A stretch of 64,000 nt of DNA from Sphingobacterium humi (GCF_009768885.1 NZ_WSQA01000001.1:186001-250000), one strand, 5' to 3'. Positions 1-8,956 are shown, counted from the stretch's first letter. Notes: generated from the letters alone by a model not told the origin. Made by a program: numbers and translations.

Positions 1-2409
1 GGAGGTAACATTTTTCACCTGTTGATTTTGATAGGTCACACTATCCACTGTTCCACCTCCGATATCAATGGAAAGAATCGTATTGGACGATCCCAATATT
101 TTACCTTCTTTAGATATGGCATAAAATGGAGCGACGGATTCACATACTTTGTCAATTTGAATATGTGTTCCAAAATGGATCTCAATAAGTTCTGAAATAT
201 CAGTTTCTACTTTTTTTATCTGATGTGTTCCATAACTCATAGGGTAACTCCAGATGAATTTACTTTTACGAATATCCCCGTCTTCCTCTAAAACCTTATT
301 CTTGCACATGACAATAATTTGTTCTAAAAAACTACGTACTTGCGCATCTTGTTCGTCTCTATTCCTTGTTGCGTTTATCCACTTAAGATTTGAAATTGCC
401 CTAGAGCTATTTGATTTAAGCAATAATTTCTTCTCATAATAAAAGCCAATATTATAATCTAAAATCGATTGGAAATTATTTGGTTGATAATTCTTAAAAT
501 CAAAAAGGACACTTCGAATTGGGAAATTCACTGCCGACTGGGCACTTATTTCATCGGGCAAAAATTCTTGATCAAATAGTTCCTGCTTTTCAGGATCTAA
601 TGCAATAAATGTTTGTCCAAAAATGGCACTCTCATTCTTATAGTTCAAGGCTTTCGAGAAACCATTATTTACAGTATACTCTACATGCGTATTCGAAGTT
701 CCAAAATCTATGGCAAAGGTAAAATTCCCTCCAGCAGCATGTTCTGAAGCCCAGATAGGTATTAATACATTCGCCTCTTTTGAGTCAACTTGACAAATGG
801 AAATCGTGTCAAAATTATGCTGCAACCGGTAAAAGAAGGTATTATAAAAGGAGCCGTTTTGCCCTGTTTTTGACTTCCTTGATGCTTTGCTAGCCTTTTT
901 ATTATCAAATTCTACAGTCAAATTACCATTTATATCGGAATGACTTTCATCAATTATATTGATATAATAATTGGGTTTAATGGATGATTTTTTAAAAGGG
1001 AACATTCTTAGATACTGATTATACAGTACAATCTTTCCAGATTGGGATGACACCCCAACATCTTCATACCGACGTGTTAATTCAATAAAGTCTCGCCCTT
1101 TGTTTATGGGGATACGCAGATAAACATCCACCCTACTTTTTCTTTTCACAATTTCCATCATGGGTTTCCCTGCAAATCGCTTATTTATCAAATCATTTAT
1201 AGTAAACAATTCAAAAAATAAAGACTTCAACGGCAGGAGATAACCAACATCATTATCATCCGTTTGATTTGAAAAATTACCATCAAAAAAGAATTTTGAA
1301 TTCAATTTATAAGGAGTTTCATAAATTTCCTCCGCCAAAAAATCTGCATAATGGTAATAAGGATAGACAATGCTTTTTCCAGGTAAAACACGTCGCTCAA
1401 GAGGTATTTCTATATTTTCAACTTTTTGATTCACATCCCATTTGGTATTACTATTTAAATAATTTAAATGGGAAAGATTACCATTATTTGCTAATACCAT
1501 TGGGGTGGGGCCAGTAAATGGCTTATCCGTATGAATCAAAAACTCAGAATCTTTCTGTATATCGTCTATAAGCGTTGATTTTCTAATCTTCCGCAATGGA
1601 AATCCAAATACTTCGATTCGTAAATTGTCGAATGATATCTCCTCAAAATCATTCAGATTTGATTCATTTAGATCACTTAATTCGTGAAAAAAGCTTAAAT
1701 CTGTTGCCTGCAAGTATTCCTTGTTTTTTTTCAAATACCCATAAAATTCGGGCATCAGATGCTTTAGCTGAGGATAAGCCTCAAATAGGGTAAATATATA
1801 TTTAATAAATTCTCTGTTGCGGGCATACAAGGGTTTAATAACACCCGAAAAAAGCGTGTCATTATCAAACGTATGCTTAGCAAATTCTTTCGAATTCGCT
1901 GTCGTAAAAACAATGGACTTAGGCGAGGTTCCTCCTAAAACATATCCGTCCAACAAGAAAATATAAAACCGCTTGAACTCGTCGAATTGGAAGGACTCTT
2001 TATCCTGATTAAAATAAAGATTCAATGTTTTCGCGAGTAGCTTATGTCCGGCAGAAGTAGACTTTTGCAAGGCTGGTAGGTGGATATTTCGATCCCATAC
2101 AATTATTTCTAATCGACTGCTTATATTATCATAATTGTATAAGAGTTCTAACAGATCTAAGCATTCACTAATAATACGATGGTTATTCGAATCACCATCA
2201 AGTTTCATGCTTGCCGATTCGAAAGATGCTAACGCAGCTCTAAACAAATCCATGCGGGCAAAGGGCGAAGGAATGGACGTCGGGAAATTCTTCGCCTTGT
2301 CTTCGTCTCCACCTTGAATAAATTTTATAGTCTCGTTATTGTAATCCCCGCCCCTGTCTTGCCAATGTGTAATATCGGCACCAGTATATAATCTAAATGT
2401 CTTAGCCAT
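1..2409 (-). CDS. Actin/Hsp70-like ATPase, partial (3' end outside window)
   Basis: The reading frame is open from an ATG at 2409 to base 1, giving 803 residues with no stop, so the C-terminus lies outside the window. From about residue 560 it shows an actin/Hsp70 nucleotide fold: a phosphate-1 loop FAIDFGTSNTHVEY (near residue 566) and a phosphate-2 loop SIDIGGGTVDS (near residue 775). The first 550 or so residues are of no family I recognise and contain no obvious signal peptide or membrane helix, so the protein is probably cytoplasmic. It starts 8 bases after the stop of the tubulin-like gene, as the last visible gene of a four-gene block. The ATPase fold is seen directly; a filament-forming or chaperone role is inference. 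It could be compared with SrfB-type actin-like proteins. Confidence 0.8.
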   Translation of the reverse strand, partial: MAKTFRLYTGADITHWQDRGGDYNNETIKFIQGGDEDKAKNFPTSIPSPFARMDLFRAALASFESASMKLDGDSNNHRIISECLDLLELLYNYDNISSRLEIIVWDRNIHLPALQKSTSAGHKLLAKTLNLYFNQDKESFQFDEFKRFYIFLLDGYVLGGTSPKSIVFTTANSKEFAKHTFDNDTLFSGVIKPLYARNREFIKYIFTLFEAYPQLKHLMPEFYGYLKKNKEYLQATDLSFFHELSDLNESNLNDFEEISFDNLRIEVFGFPLRKIRKSTLIDDIQKDSEFLIHTDKPFTGPTPMVLANNGNLSHLNYLNSNTKWDVNQKVENIEIPLERRVLPGKSIVYPYYHYADFLAEEIYETPYKLNSKFFFDGNFSNQTDDNDVGYLLPLKSLFFELFTINDLINKRFAGKPMMEIVKRKSRVDVYLRIPINKGRDFIELTRRYEDVGVSSQSGKIVLYNQYLRMFPFKKSSIKPNYYINIIDESHSDINGNLTVEFDNKKASKASRKSKTGQNGSFYNTFFYRLQHNFDTISICQVDSKEANVLIPIWASEHAAGGNFTFAIDFGTSNTHVEYTVNNGFSKALNYKNESAIFGQTFIALDPEKQELFDQEFLPDEISAQSAVNFPIRSVLFDFKNYQPNNFQSILDYNIGFYYEKKLLLKSNSSRAISNLKWINATRNRDEQDAQVRSFLEQIIVMCKNKVLEEDGDIRKSKFIWSYPMSYGTHQIKKVETDISELIEIHFGTHIQIDKVCESVAPFYAISKEGKILGSSNTILSIDIGGGTVDSVTYQNQQVKNVTS

Positions 2410-2417
2410 AATAATTT

Positions 2418-3935
2418 TTAAAATAATTCTTCATTAATACTTGTTTCCGAGGCCTGGGTAAACAAATCCAAAAACTTAGTTTCAGCATTAGCGAATTGCT
2501 TCCCTTTTGCAAAAGCGTTCAAATTACCCGTCATTATTTCATAACTAGATCCTGCTGCCTTAATTTTTTTCCATAAGCTTTTTTGCTTTTTAGGAACACC
2601 GGAAACGAAAGTGAAAATGTCTTGATTACTGGTAGAAAAGCCTGTTATATTACCTTCGGGATCTGTGGTTTCGGAGATGCTATACGGACTAAAACTAATT
2701 TTATTGCGTTTCAATTCAGCTAGCCATATTTTAAATTCCTTCAGAAATGCCGTGAGTGAGGAGTAAAAATGAGAATTTAAAAAGTTGTCATCAAGACGGG
2801 GTTCATCTGCAGCAAAAGGGTGTTTTTGTACCTTCGACAATTCATGGTCTAAATACAAACTCGTATAGAATAATTGCGTTAGATTTAGCTTTACACGTTT
2901 CTGGGTTTCAATTGATAAATTACCAAAGGAAATAATCGGGTTATTTTCGTCAATACTATCAATGCCGAACTCTAAATATTTAGGATCGATAGCGCGCCCC
3001 TCAATGGTAGATAATGTAGGTTCATCGGCAAAATCCAAAATCGCTAAGGCAGAAGCCAATTCCACAAAATGCGCATCATTCTTTTGCCCAACCCCACCGA
3101 TCACGTTTTTATAATTATTGCTTGCCGTATCTCCAATATAGTAAAGGGCGTTAATGGACCGGTTTCCACTTATGTTTTTATGGTAATAACTTAATGCTGC
3201 TTTCGTCTTAGAAATAAAGGTGGAACTCTGAATCGCTTCAGAACTATCACCATCCAATTTAAAATAGGGCAATACTGTTACCGCCCCTACAATTGCATTT
3301 TTTAAATGTTCATTATAATGACCACTTGCAAATCCCTCTCTTATATTCTTTAAGATTAATGGGAAACCAGCCGCACCGGTACCACCGAATATGGAGGATA
3401 GAATAAATATCTTATCTTCCGCTTGAAAATTTTGTACAAACTGCAAGTATTCAACAGATTCTGTAAACTTATTAAGCACCACAGAACCAATATTCGGATT
3501 CCCCTGAAAACCAACCTCAAGACTTAAATCCAAGTTACTTTTAGAAAACAATAAGGATACTAAGGCTTCATTAGCCTTATCTAGGCTATTATAATCTATG
3601 AACTTCGAGAACGAGCCACCATGTAAATCCGCAATATTCAATCGAAACTCATTGGAAATAGATTCACCGGTTGCAGCACCAACAACATCTCCCAAGGATT
3701 CAATTTTATTCTTAAAAAACGAATTCCCTTCATTCGGATTCACCGCCTTATTAATAACTCTATAATTATTTAACAAACGCGTTGTTCTAGCTACATCTGC
3801 TGCTGAGGCATCGGGATCTAAAATAATTGGCACAATTTCATAATTCGATTTTACGCCAGAAGCTAATAACATGCTTAGTGATTTTACAACGCGAGACCCT
3901 GTGCCCCCAATTGCAAAGACATATAATTTTGGCAT
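2418..3935 (-). CDS. Tubulin/FtsZ-like GTPase family protein
   Basis: A 505-residue protein with two glycine-rich loops typical of the tubulin/FtsZ superfamily: an N-terminal loop AIGGTGSRVVKSL (residues 8-20) after a hydrophobic strand, and a second loop SSIFGGTGAAGFP (residues 180-192) in the place of the tubulin signature GGTGSG. A further conserved-looking GFQGNPNIGS lies at 142-151. The length is greater than FtsZ and fits the tubulin-like family that Makarova and Koonin described in 2010 as FtsZ-like proteins with vWA neighbours (recalled from memory). No signal peptide or membrane helix is seen. It sits 5 bases after the three-helix membrane gene and 8 bases before the actin-like gene. 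GTP binding is likely from the loops; polymerisation is inference. Confidence 0.8.
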   Translation of the reverse strand: MPKLYVFAIGGTGSRVVKSLSMLLASGVKSNYEIVPIILDPDASAADVARTTRLLNNYRVINKAVNPNEGNSFFKNKIESLGDVVGAATGESISNEFRLNIADLHGGSFSKFIDYNSLDKANEALVSLLFSKSNLDLSLEVGFQGNPNIGSVVLNKFTESVEYLQFVQNFQAEDKIFILSSIFGGTGAAGFPLILKNIREGFASGHYNEHLKNAIVGAVTVLPYFKLDGDSSEAIQSSTFISKTKAALSYYHKNISGNRSINALYYIGDTASNNYKNVIGGVGQKNDAHFVELASALAILDFADEPTLSTIEGRAIDPKYLEFGIDSIDENNPIISFGNLSIETQKRVKLNLTQLFYTSLYLDHELSKVQKHPFAADEPRLDDNFLNSHFYSSLTAFLKEFKIWLAELKRNKISFSPYSISETTDPEGNITGFSTSNQDIFTFVSGVPKKQKSLWKKIKAAGSSYEIMTGNLNAFAKGKQFANAETKFLDLFTQASETSINEELF

Positions 3936-3940
3936 AATGA

Positions 3941-4339
3941 TTAAAATGGGATTTTTGACGTATTAATACTGAAAAACTTAACGATGACCGACAACAGGCA
4001 AAATAAAACAGCCGCATACAATGCATTAACTATGGCTAAGCTCAGGTATTCTTGGTCAAAAGTGAAGCCGGCAACCTTTAAAGTTGATCGAGCATCCGTG
4101 AATAAAAACACAAAATTGAAGACAACGGTAACCAATAAAACGATCAACCAGTACAATAGCCTCGCAAACCTAGGTTTATCCATAAGCTTATAATAAACCA
4201 ATACTCCTAGAAGAACAGAGATAATCAAGGTTAAACCATACTTTTGATACAAAAACTGGTTATATATTTCTTCAGAAAATCCTGACGAAAAAAAGCCTAT
4301 GAAATCATTTTCGTAAACTGCGGCAAATAGATCATTCAT
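3941..4339 (-). CDS. Small membrane protein with three predicted helices
   Basis: A 132-residue protein with three strongly hydrophobic segments at about residues 35-52, 60-80 and 99-122, a short charged loop (KLMDKPRFAR) between the first two, and a soluble N-terminus. I recognise no family. It lies between the vWA lipoprotein (4 bases upstream) and the tubulin-like gene (5 bases downstream), so all are almost certainly co-transcribed. An inner-membrane anchor or linker between the periplasmic vWA protein and the cytoplasmic filament-like proteins is a reasonable inference from position and topology, not something the sequence proves. Confidence 0.75.
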   Translation of the reverse strand: MNDLFAAVYENDFIGFFSSGFSEEIYNQFLYQKYGLTLIISVLLGVLVYYKLMDKPRFARLLYWLIVLLVTVVFNFVFLFTDARSTLKVAGFTFDQEYLSLAIVNALYAAVLFCLLSVIVKFFSINTSKIPF

Positions 4340-4343
4340 ATTT

Positions 4344-5816
4344 TTATTTTTTATTTAAGGTTAGTTTTATGGTTGCTGCTGTAATTCCGATCGTCTCATA
4401 AGCACCTTGCACACCAGCGAATAAGTATTTAAGTCCAAACGTTTTATCCAAGGCTTCCACAATGTTTGAATCATCATCTATATTGGATGCTTCTATCCAA
4501 GTAGGAAGACTGTTTATAAAGGCTAATGAAAAATCGGATGGAAAGTTAGGTTCAACTGTTCGTACAGTGACTATATGCGAGTATCCTTTATTTGAAATGG
4601 TATTCCAATCATTAGCATCCACTAATAAGGGTTGGTTATTCTCTGGTATTTTTTGAACATTAACAATTTCAAATCCAGGGGTAATTTTATAAGAGGCTTT
4701 ATTTAACAGCGTTTTATGATCAGGATAATTAGAGAAATCAACAGCCAAGGTAAATTGAAATTCAGGTTCCTTTAATTTAATATGATCTATAATCGACTTA
4801 TCTTTACGATTGACAGCAAACCTCCCCTTGGTAGCTGTTCTTGCCAATACTTCATGCTGTAGATTATTGTTTGGCTGGCCGGTGAAAAAATAACTATTCT
4901 TAAATCCTTTATATTTTGTTAGATCCTTCTTATCAAGGAAATCCCTTACAGCAGTATCCTCTCCAAGTATCCAGATATAATAAGGCCGCTTTTCATTTGA
5001 AAGCATAACGACTTTATTGTCTTTATCATAGTATTTACCATTGAAACTAGACTCCATTTGCAACACAAAGGCAGACAAGGGAAATTCCTTCGATTTTTCT
5101 AAGAAAACTGCCTTTGTTAAACTTTGCTGAAATACCAACCCTTGCAAAGTAGACCTACTTTTATCCAAAGAATAAATACAATCAGAGATAAAAATGCTAA
5201 TCTCATTTTTACTTGTTCTTTCTAAAATTTTACTAAAAAGCTCATTAAGCTCAGATACAGATTGATTACCAACCACATAAGGTCCCTTTTTAGGTTCCAA
5301 GGAAGAAAAGAAATGACTAATATTAGAATCTAATTTTACAGGAAAAACATCCGTATTCACAAAGTTTATCGACAAATTATCTTCTCCATAATGGTGTCGC
5401 GCTTCTACCACGATGTCAGCAAGTGCGGCCTCATATTCTGTAATTCCTCTCACATAACCATCCATACTTCCAGAATTTTCCAAAAAAACATTCACATCTA
5501 TTTTTTTAGCAACAGTAACCGTACAATCGTCAGGGTTAAAATCAGCAACAGTTGAAGAAGAGGCAATGAAAGCGTTAAGTTTTTTAAGATTTACTTGTTC
5601 ACCTTGCTCCAAAAACTGTTTAAATGCCCTTTCCTGCTTATTGGTTAATATATAGTCTTGCAGAGCTTTATAATCAGTGCAATCAAAACCATCCTTTGCA
5701 AGTTCTTGAAGTTTAGTTTGCATTGGAGATTTACAGCTCGTTACGAACAAAGCAACACATGCCAAAACACAACAAAGACCTATCGTATTCCCTGATATAT
5801 AAGATGTATTTTTCAT
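4344..5816 (-). CDS. vWA-domain lipoprotein
   Basis: Translation from the ATG at 5816 gives 490 residues starting with a lipoprotein signal whose lipobox is FVTSC (Cys28); the frame runs further upstream but those residues are not signal-like. After a Cys-containing linker comes a von Willebrand A-like domain: strand DVNVFLENSGSMDGY (residues 107-121) and a later strand SIFISDCIY. The MIDAS motif DxSxS is changed to ENSGS, with Asn in place of the first Asp. The protein should be membrane-anchored and face the periplasm or cell surface. It is the first gene of the tubulin/actin-like block, 161 bases after the response regulator. The fold is clear from the motif; partner binding is inference. 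Confidence 0.8.
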   Translation of the reverse strand: MKNTSYISGNTIGLCCVLACVALFVTSCKSPMQTKLQELAKDGFDCTDYKALQDYILTNKQERAFKQFLEQGEQVNLKKLNAFIASSSTVADFNPDDCTVTVAKKIDVNVFLENSGSMDGYVRGITEYEAALADIVVEARHHYGEDNLSINFVNTDVFPVKLDSNISHFFSSLEPKKGPYVVGNQSVSELNELFSKILERTSKNEISIFISDCIYSLDKSRSTLQGLVFQQSLTKAVFLEKSKEFPLSAFVLQMESSFNGKYYDKDNKVVMLSNEKRPYYIWILGEDTAVRDFLDKKDLTKYKGFKNSYFFTGQPNNNLQHEVLARTATKGRFAVNRKDKSIIDHIKLKEPEFQFTLAVDFSNYPDHKTLLNKASYKITPGFEIVNVQKIPENNQPLLVDANDWNTISNKGYSHIVTVRTVEPNFPSDFSLAFINSLPTWIEASNIDDDSNIVEALDKTFGLKYLFAGVQGAYETIGITAATIKLTLNKK

Positions 5817-5977
5817 AATTAAACGAATAAATACCCAGCAGTAGAGGTTATAAAATCTCACCTTATTTCCCCATGATTAATTACATTAAGAAAAACTCAA
5901 TAACCATCTACTACTAGGTATACTTCACATTTGGTTAATAAAATATTGGATTTAAAATCGTTGTAAAGATTTGCAGT

Positions 5978-6643
5978 TTAAATGAAGCCTTTGTCCTTAC
6001 AATAGGCTACTAACTGTTCATTTTTATTAAAAGACAACACTTCCCGCATCGTATTCAAGCGTTTTTCAACACTACTTAATCCCGATGGTTTAATATTATT
6101 TTGTTTTAAATGCTTTGGAATCTCTTTCTGCAATACCCCTTCCGACAGCAATTTGATGATATGTATATCTACTGCGGAAAACTCACAGGTATTATTCTCT
6201 TTTAAGGATTGCTTTATATCAAAGGAAACATAGGTATTCCCTTTGTATATGGCATTGAATGCTTCTTTCAAATGTTGCGCATCCCGACGGGCTTTACGCA
6301 CATAGCCATCGATGCCATGATCGTTGAATAAACGTTGTACAATAGCAGGTCTATCTTCTCCAGAAAAAACAATGATTTTTAGGCTAGGCTGAATCACCTT
6401 AACGGCTTTAATGAGTTCGATGCCGCTGGTAATACGTTGCCTATTATAATCCTCTTCAAACGAAAGATCCGTTATTAGCAAATCATAGGGCTCACCGTCA
6501 AGTAAGGCGCGACTTACCCAAGCCAACGCATCATCACAGTAATACACATATTTAGCTAATTCAACCCCTAAATCACTGATCGTTCGCTGAACAGAAATAT
6601 TGGTGATCTCATGGTCTTCTGCTATTAATACTTTTCTAAACAT
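5978..6643 (-). CDS. Response regulator with receiver domain and LuxR/NarL-like C-terminus
   Basis: A 221-residue protein. The receiver domain shows the acidic pair at E9/D10 (IAEDHE), the phospho-acceptor Asp59 in LLITDLSF, the switch Ser in IVFSGED and a Lys in GYVRKARR. The C-terminal part (from about 150) has a helical pattern with KLLSEGVLQKEIPKHL, like the helix-turn-helix of the NarL/LuxR group, though divergent. It lies 11 bases after the histidine kinase gene on the same strand, so the two form a two-component system. Its nearest downstream genes are the vWA/tubulin/actin block, which makes that block its most likely target (inference). Confidence 0.85.
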   Translation of the reverse strand: MFRKVLIAEDHEITNISVQRTISDLGVELAKYVYYCDDALAWVSRALLDGEPYDLLITDLSFEEDYNRQRITSGIELIKAVKVIQPSLKIIVFSGEDRPAIVQRLFNDHGIDGYVRKARRDAQHLKEAFNAIYKGNTYVSFDIKQSLKENNTCEFSAVDIHIIKLLSEGVLQKEIPKHLKQNNIKPSGLSSVEKRLNTMREVLSFNKNEQLVAYCKDKGFI

Positions 6644-6654
6644 GTTGGTTAATC

Positions 6655-8367
6655 TTATGGAAGAGGTATATAAATATCAATTTTCAATCCGTTTCCTTTT
6701 TCTGAAACAAATTTAATTCTACCGCCTAACCTTTCAATACGGTTTCCCGTATTCTGAAAACCATTCCCTGCAAGATCTGTATTTGCGATGCCTATACCAT
6801 TATCCATATAGAAAATAGTTAAGACATTATTTATCTTTTCAAACCTAAAAATCACTTCAGAAGCTTTACTATGCTTCTTCATATTGACTAATAACTCTTG
6901 AAAAACAATTAACAATTCATTTTTAATCACTTTAGAAATATGATCCCATAGTTGAGCATCATTTCCTACGATCACTAATTTAACACGCTTACTAGAAAAG
7001 GAATTTAATAAGGTAAATACATCAACAGTGAAGCTGCTATCCGCGATATCATTCGATCTTTCATAAGAAATATCTCTTGACTTTTCATACATCGCTTCTA
7101 ACTTATCTAACAAAGCTTCCTTATCATAATCCTCTTTATACTCCAACTCTGCCATAACACGGTATATTCCATTGGCCACCACATCATGCACTTTCTTAGA
7201 AGTACTCAATTGAATTTCCTTCACTTTATTTTCAGCCTCCAATTTCATCCGTTGCTTACGTCGCTGCGTCCAAAAGACATAAAAGATCAGTGCCGATAAC
7301 GCCAAGCCAATCAAACCTACCCAAAGAACACGTTCTCTGGTCATGCGAAGATCTTTATCCAGCACCTCTTTTTGAAGTTTAAGGTTTTGACTTACATTTT
7401 TTTCTGCTTTATATCGGATTAAAGCATATTGATTTCTGGCTTTCAAACGCGCTGTATTTAAACTATCCGATAACTCCTTATAGCGTTGAAAATAATACTT
7501 TGACGAATCTGAACTGGAGACTTTAATTAATTTAGCGACTGCATTAATCTGATCTTTGCTGATTTGAATTTTATTCGCAATAGCATAGCATTTTAAGGCA
7601 TAGTATTTCGCAGAATCTATATGATTCTTGTCGTAATGGTATTCAAACAAATGGGAGTAGCTTGAATTTAAGCCAAAATTGTCTTTAGCATGCAACCTGA
7701 TGGCTAGCGCTTTATGGAAATCTACTAAGGGATTATATCGGTTATCAATACGCCAACGGGTATTCGCATAATTAGATAGCACCCGAGCATAATCAGCATC
7801 CGATTTTTGAATCGATTCAAGATTGTTTTTATGAATAGCAAACGCCTCTTTGTACTTCTTTACGTAAAATAAGGTAACTGCCTTATTATTCTCATAGATA
7901 TTGGCATTTAGCGAATCTGTCGCATATTTAATAGCCAAATCATAATAGGCTATCGCTTCTTCCTGATCACCATAACCTGAAATCGCATTGCCTAGATTAT
8001 TATAATTTATCGATAATAAACTATAATGTTCTTTATTTGAAGTATCCAGAAGGCGGTCTGCATCTAAGGATGTTTCTTGAGAGCCCAAGAAGTCCCCTTC
8101 ATCATTTAAGGTGACAGCCATTTGAATAAAGCAAATCGCCACATTAAGACTATCGCCACGCTCCAAAAATTCATTACTTGCTAATTCAAAGTAGATGAAT
8201 GAACTATCCATTTTCCCTTCATCCAAGTAGTCATAGGCCTTTGAAAAATTAGCATTTTCGGCCGTGTCTGCTGATGAATTAGGCTTAACTATATCAGCTG
8301 AATGCCTGTTTAAACATGAAGATAGAATAATTACGCATAAAATAAGGCTTAATAGTTGGCAAGGCAT
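6655..8367 (-). CDS. TPR lipoprotein-type sensor histidine kinase (HisKA_3-like)
   Basis: 570 residues. It begins with a hydrophobic leader ending in LSSC (Cys18), so the sensor part is probably lipidated or cleaved and lies outside the membrane. Residues about 40-320 are tetratricopeptide repeats (YDYLDEGKMDSSFIYFELA, NLGNAISGYGDQEEAIAYY). One membrane helix lies at about 346-366, followed by a dimerisation segment SKKVHDVVANGIYRVM with phospho-acceptor His near 394, and an ATPase domain with an N box (ELLVNMKKHS), DNGIG and a glycine-rich GNGFQNTGNRI. This is the TPR-sensor, NarX-like kinase type common in Bacteroidota. The response regulator follows after 11 bases. Confidence 0.88.
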   Translation of the reverse strand: MPCQLLSLILCVIILSSCLNRHSADIVKPNSSADTAENANFSKAYDYLDEGKMDSSFIYFELASNEFLERGDSLNVAICFIQMAVTLNDEGDFLGSQETSLDADRLLDTSNKEHYSLLSINYNNLGNAISGYGDQEEAIAYYDLAIKYATDSLNANIYENNKAVTLFYVKKYKEAFAIHKNNLESIQKSDADYARVLSNYANTRWRIDNRYNPLVDFHKALAIRLHAKDNFGLNSSYSHLFEYHYDKNHIDSAKYYALKCYAIANKIQISKDQINAVAKLIKVSSSDSSKYYFQRYKELSDSLNTARLKARNQYALIRYKAEKNVSQNLKLQKEVLDKDLRMTRERVLWVGLIGLALSALIFYVFWTQRRKQRMKLEAENKVKEIQLSTSKKVHDVVANGIYRVMAELEYKEDYDKEALLDKLEAMYEKSRDISYERSNDIADSSFTVDVFTLLNSFSSKRVKLVIVGNDAQLWDHISKVIKNELLIVFQELLVNMKKHSKASEVIFRFEKINNVLTIFYMDNGIGIANTDLAGNGFQNTGNRIERLGGRIKFVSEKGNGLKIDIYIPLP

Positions 8368-8440
8368 GTAAGTTACTTTTATTAAGCAATATTAATAAAT
8401 AAAAAATATAGGTAAAAGTGATTTTACCTATATTCAATAT

Positions 8441-8611
8441 TTACGCGTATTTATTTGGACCTATTGGTAGTATCGTTGGAATTCGAGGTCTTACGGTTCC
8501 TTTATCCCCCGTATTTTGGTCATTATTATCAACGATTACATCGATTGCTGGCCTTGATGAATTTGCTAAACAGCCTAAATTCAACAAGAGTACTAAGAAT
8601 AAAATCTTCAT
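8441..8611 (-). CDS. Small lipoprotein-like peptide upstream of the kinase
   Basis: A 56-residue frame starting MKILFLVLLLNLGCLANSS, a typical short export leader with a cysteine at 14, then a polar, Pro- and Asn-rich tail ending RPRIPTILPIGPNKYA. I chose the ATG at 8611 because the leader begins there; the upstream in-frame ATG at 8635 adds polar residues only. It lies 73 bases before the kinase gene on the same strand and downstream of a promoter candidate at 8809-8842. I do not recognise a family. It may be a ligand or partner of the kinase sensor (inference). A 93-codon frame on the opposite strand (8418-8699) overlaps it and looks less like a gene. Confidence 0.5.
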   Translation of the reverse strand: MKILFLVLLLNLGCLANSSRPAIDVIVDNNDQNTGDKGTVRPRIPTILPIGPNKYA

Positions 8612-8647
8612 TCTTTCTATAAAAATTAGAGTCAAAAAATTACCTGC

Positions 8648-8670
8648 ATGTCATTTATCCCGAATGACAT
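8648..8670. promoter_or_regulatory. Inverted repeat in the leader of the small lipoprotein/kinase operon
   Basis: Perfect 8-bp arms ATGTCATT and AATGACAT are separated by 7 bases. The site lies 37 bases upstream of the small lipoprotein start and downstream of the candidate promoter, so it would be in the transcript leader. It could be an operator or an RNA hairpin. Confidence 0.4.
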
Positions 8671-8683
8671 CATGCGTTAATTT

Positions 8684-8699
8684 TCAGAAGGCCTTCTGA
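8684..8699. promoter_or_regulatory. Perfect 16-bp palindrome followed by a T run
   Basis: TCAGAAGGCCTTCTGA is its own reverse complement and is followed on the plus strand by seven T. Read as RNA it could be a plus-strand terminator, but I see no convincing plus-strand gene before it, so an operator role is equally possible. Confidence 0.4.
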
Positions 8700-8808
8700 T
8701 TTTTTTAGGAAGAAGTGAACTTATAGGAAAACCATATTATCTTCCTTTTTTTCATAGATTAAACTATAAGCACACGGTATGAATGCATGTTACTTGCGTT
8801 TCATAGTA

Positions 8809-8842
8809 CAAAAGTAGCGTCGATTACACGCTCATAATCAAA
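8809..8842 (-). promoter_or_regulatory. Candidate Bacteroidota promoter for the lipoprotein/kinase/regulator operon
   Basis: On the minus strand a -7 box TACTTTTG (8809-8816) fits TAnnTTTG and a TTTG (8839-8842) lies 22 bases upstream. The spacing is slightly long. It would start a transcript near 8802 with a leader of about 190 bases before the lipoprotein. Confidence 0.45.
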
Positions 8843-8843
8843 C

Positions 8844-8878
8844 ATTTCCAGCATTTCCGATATTTCCGATGCATTTCC
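8844..8878. repeat. Four tandem ATTTCC motifs upstream of the kinase promoter
   Basis: ATTTCC starts at 8844, 8853, 8862 and 8873, i.e. spacing 9, 9 and 11 bases, mostly followed by G. The array lies just upstream of the candidate -33 element and between two divergent genes, a typical place for regulator binding sites. Confidence 0.5.
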
Positions 8879-8956
8879 GGGAATACTTATCTTAAAGAAG
8901 GGTTGGACTTCTTATTTTTTATGCTTTATTTCGAATGCATAACATAATTATAAGCT

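Noticed and set aside
8418..8699. A 93-codon plus-strand frame over the small lipoprotein
   Set aside because: No export signal or domain pattern; the minus-strand frame has a clear leader and lies in the operon direction.
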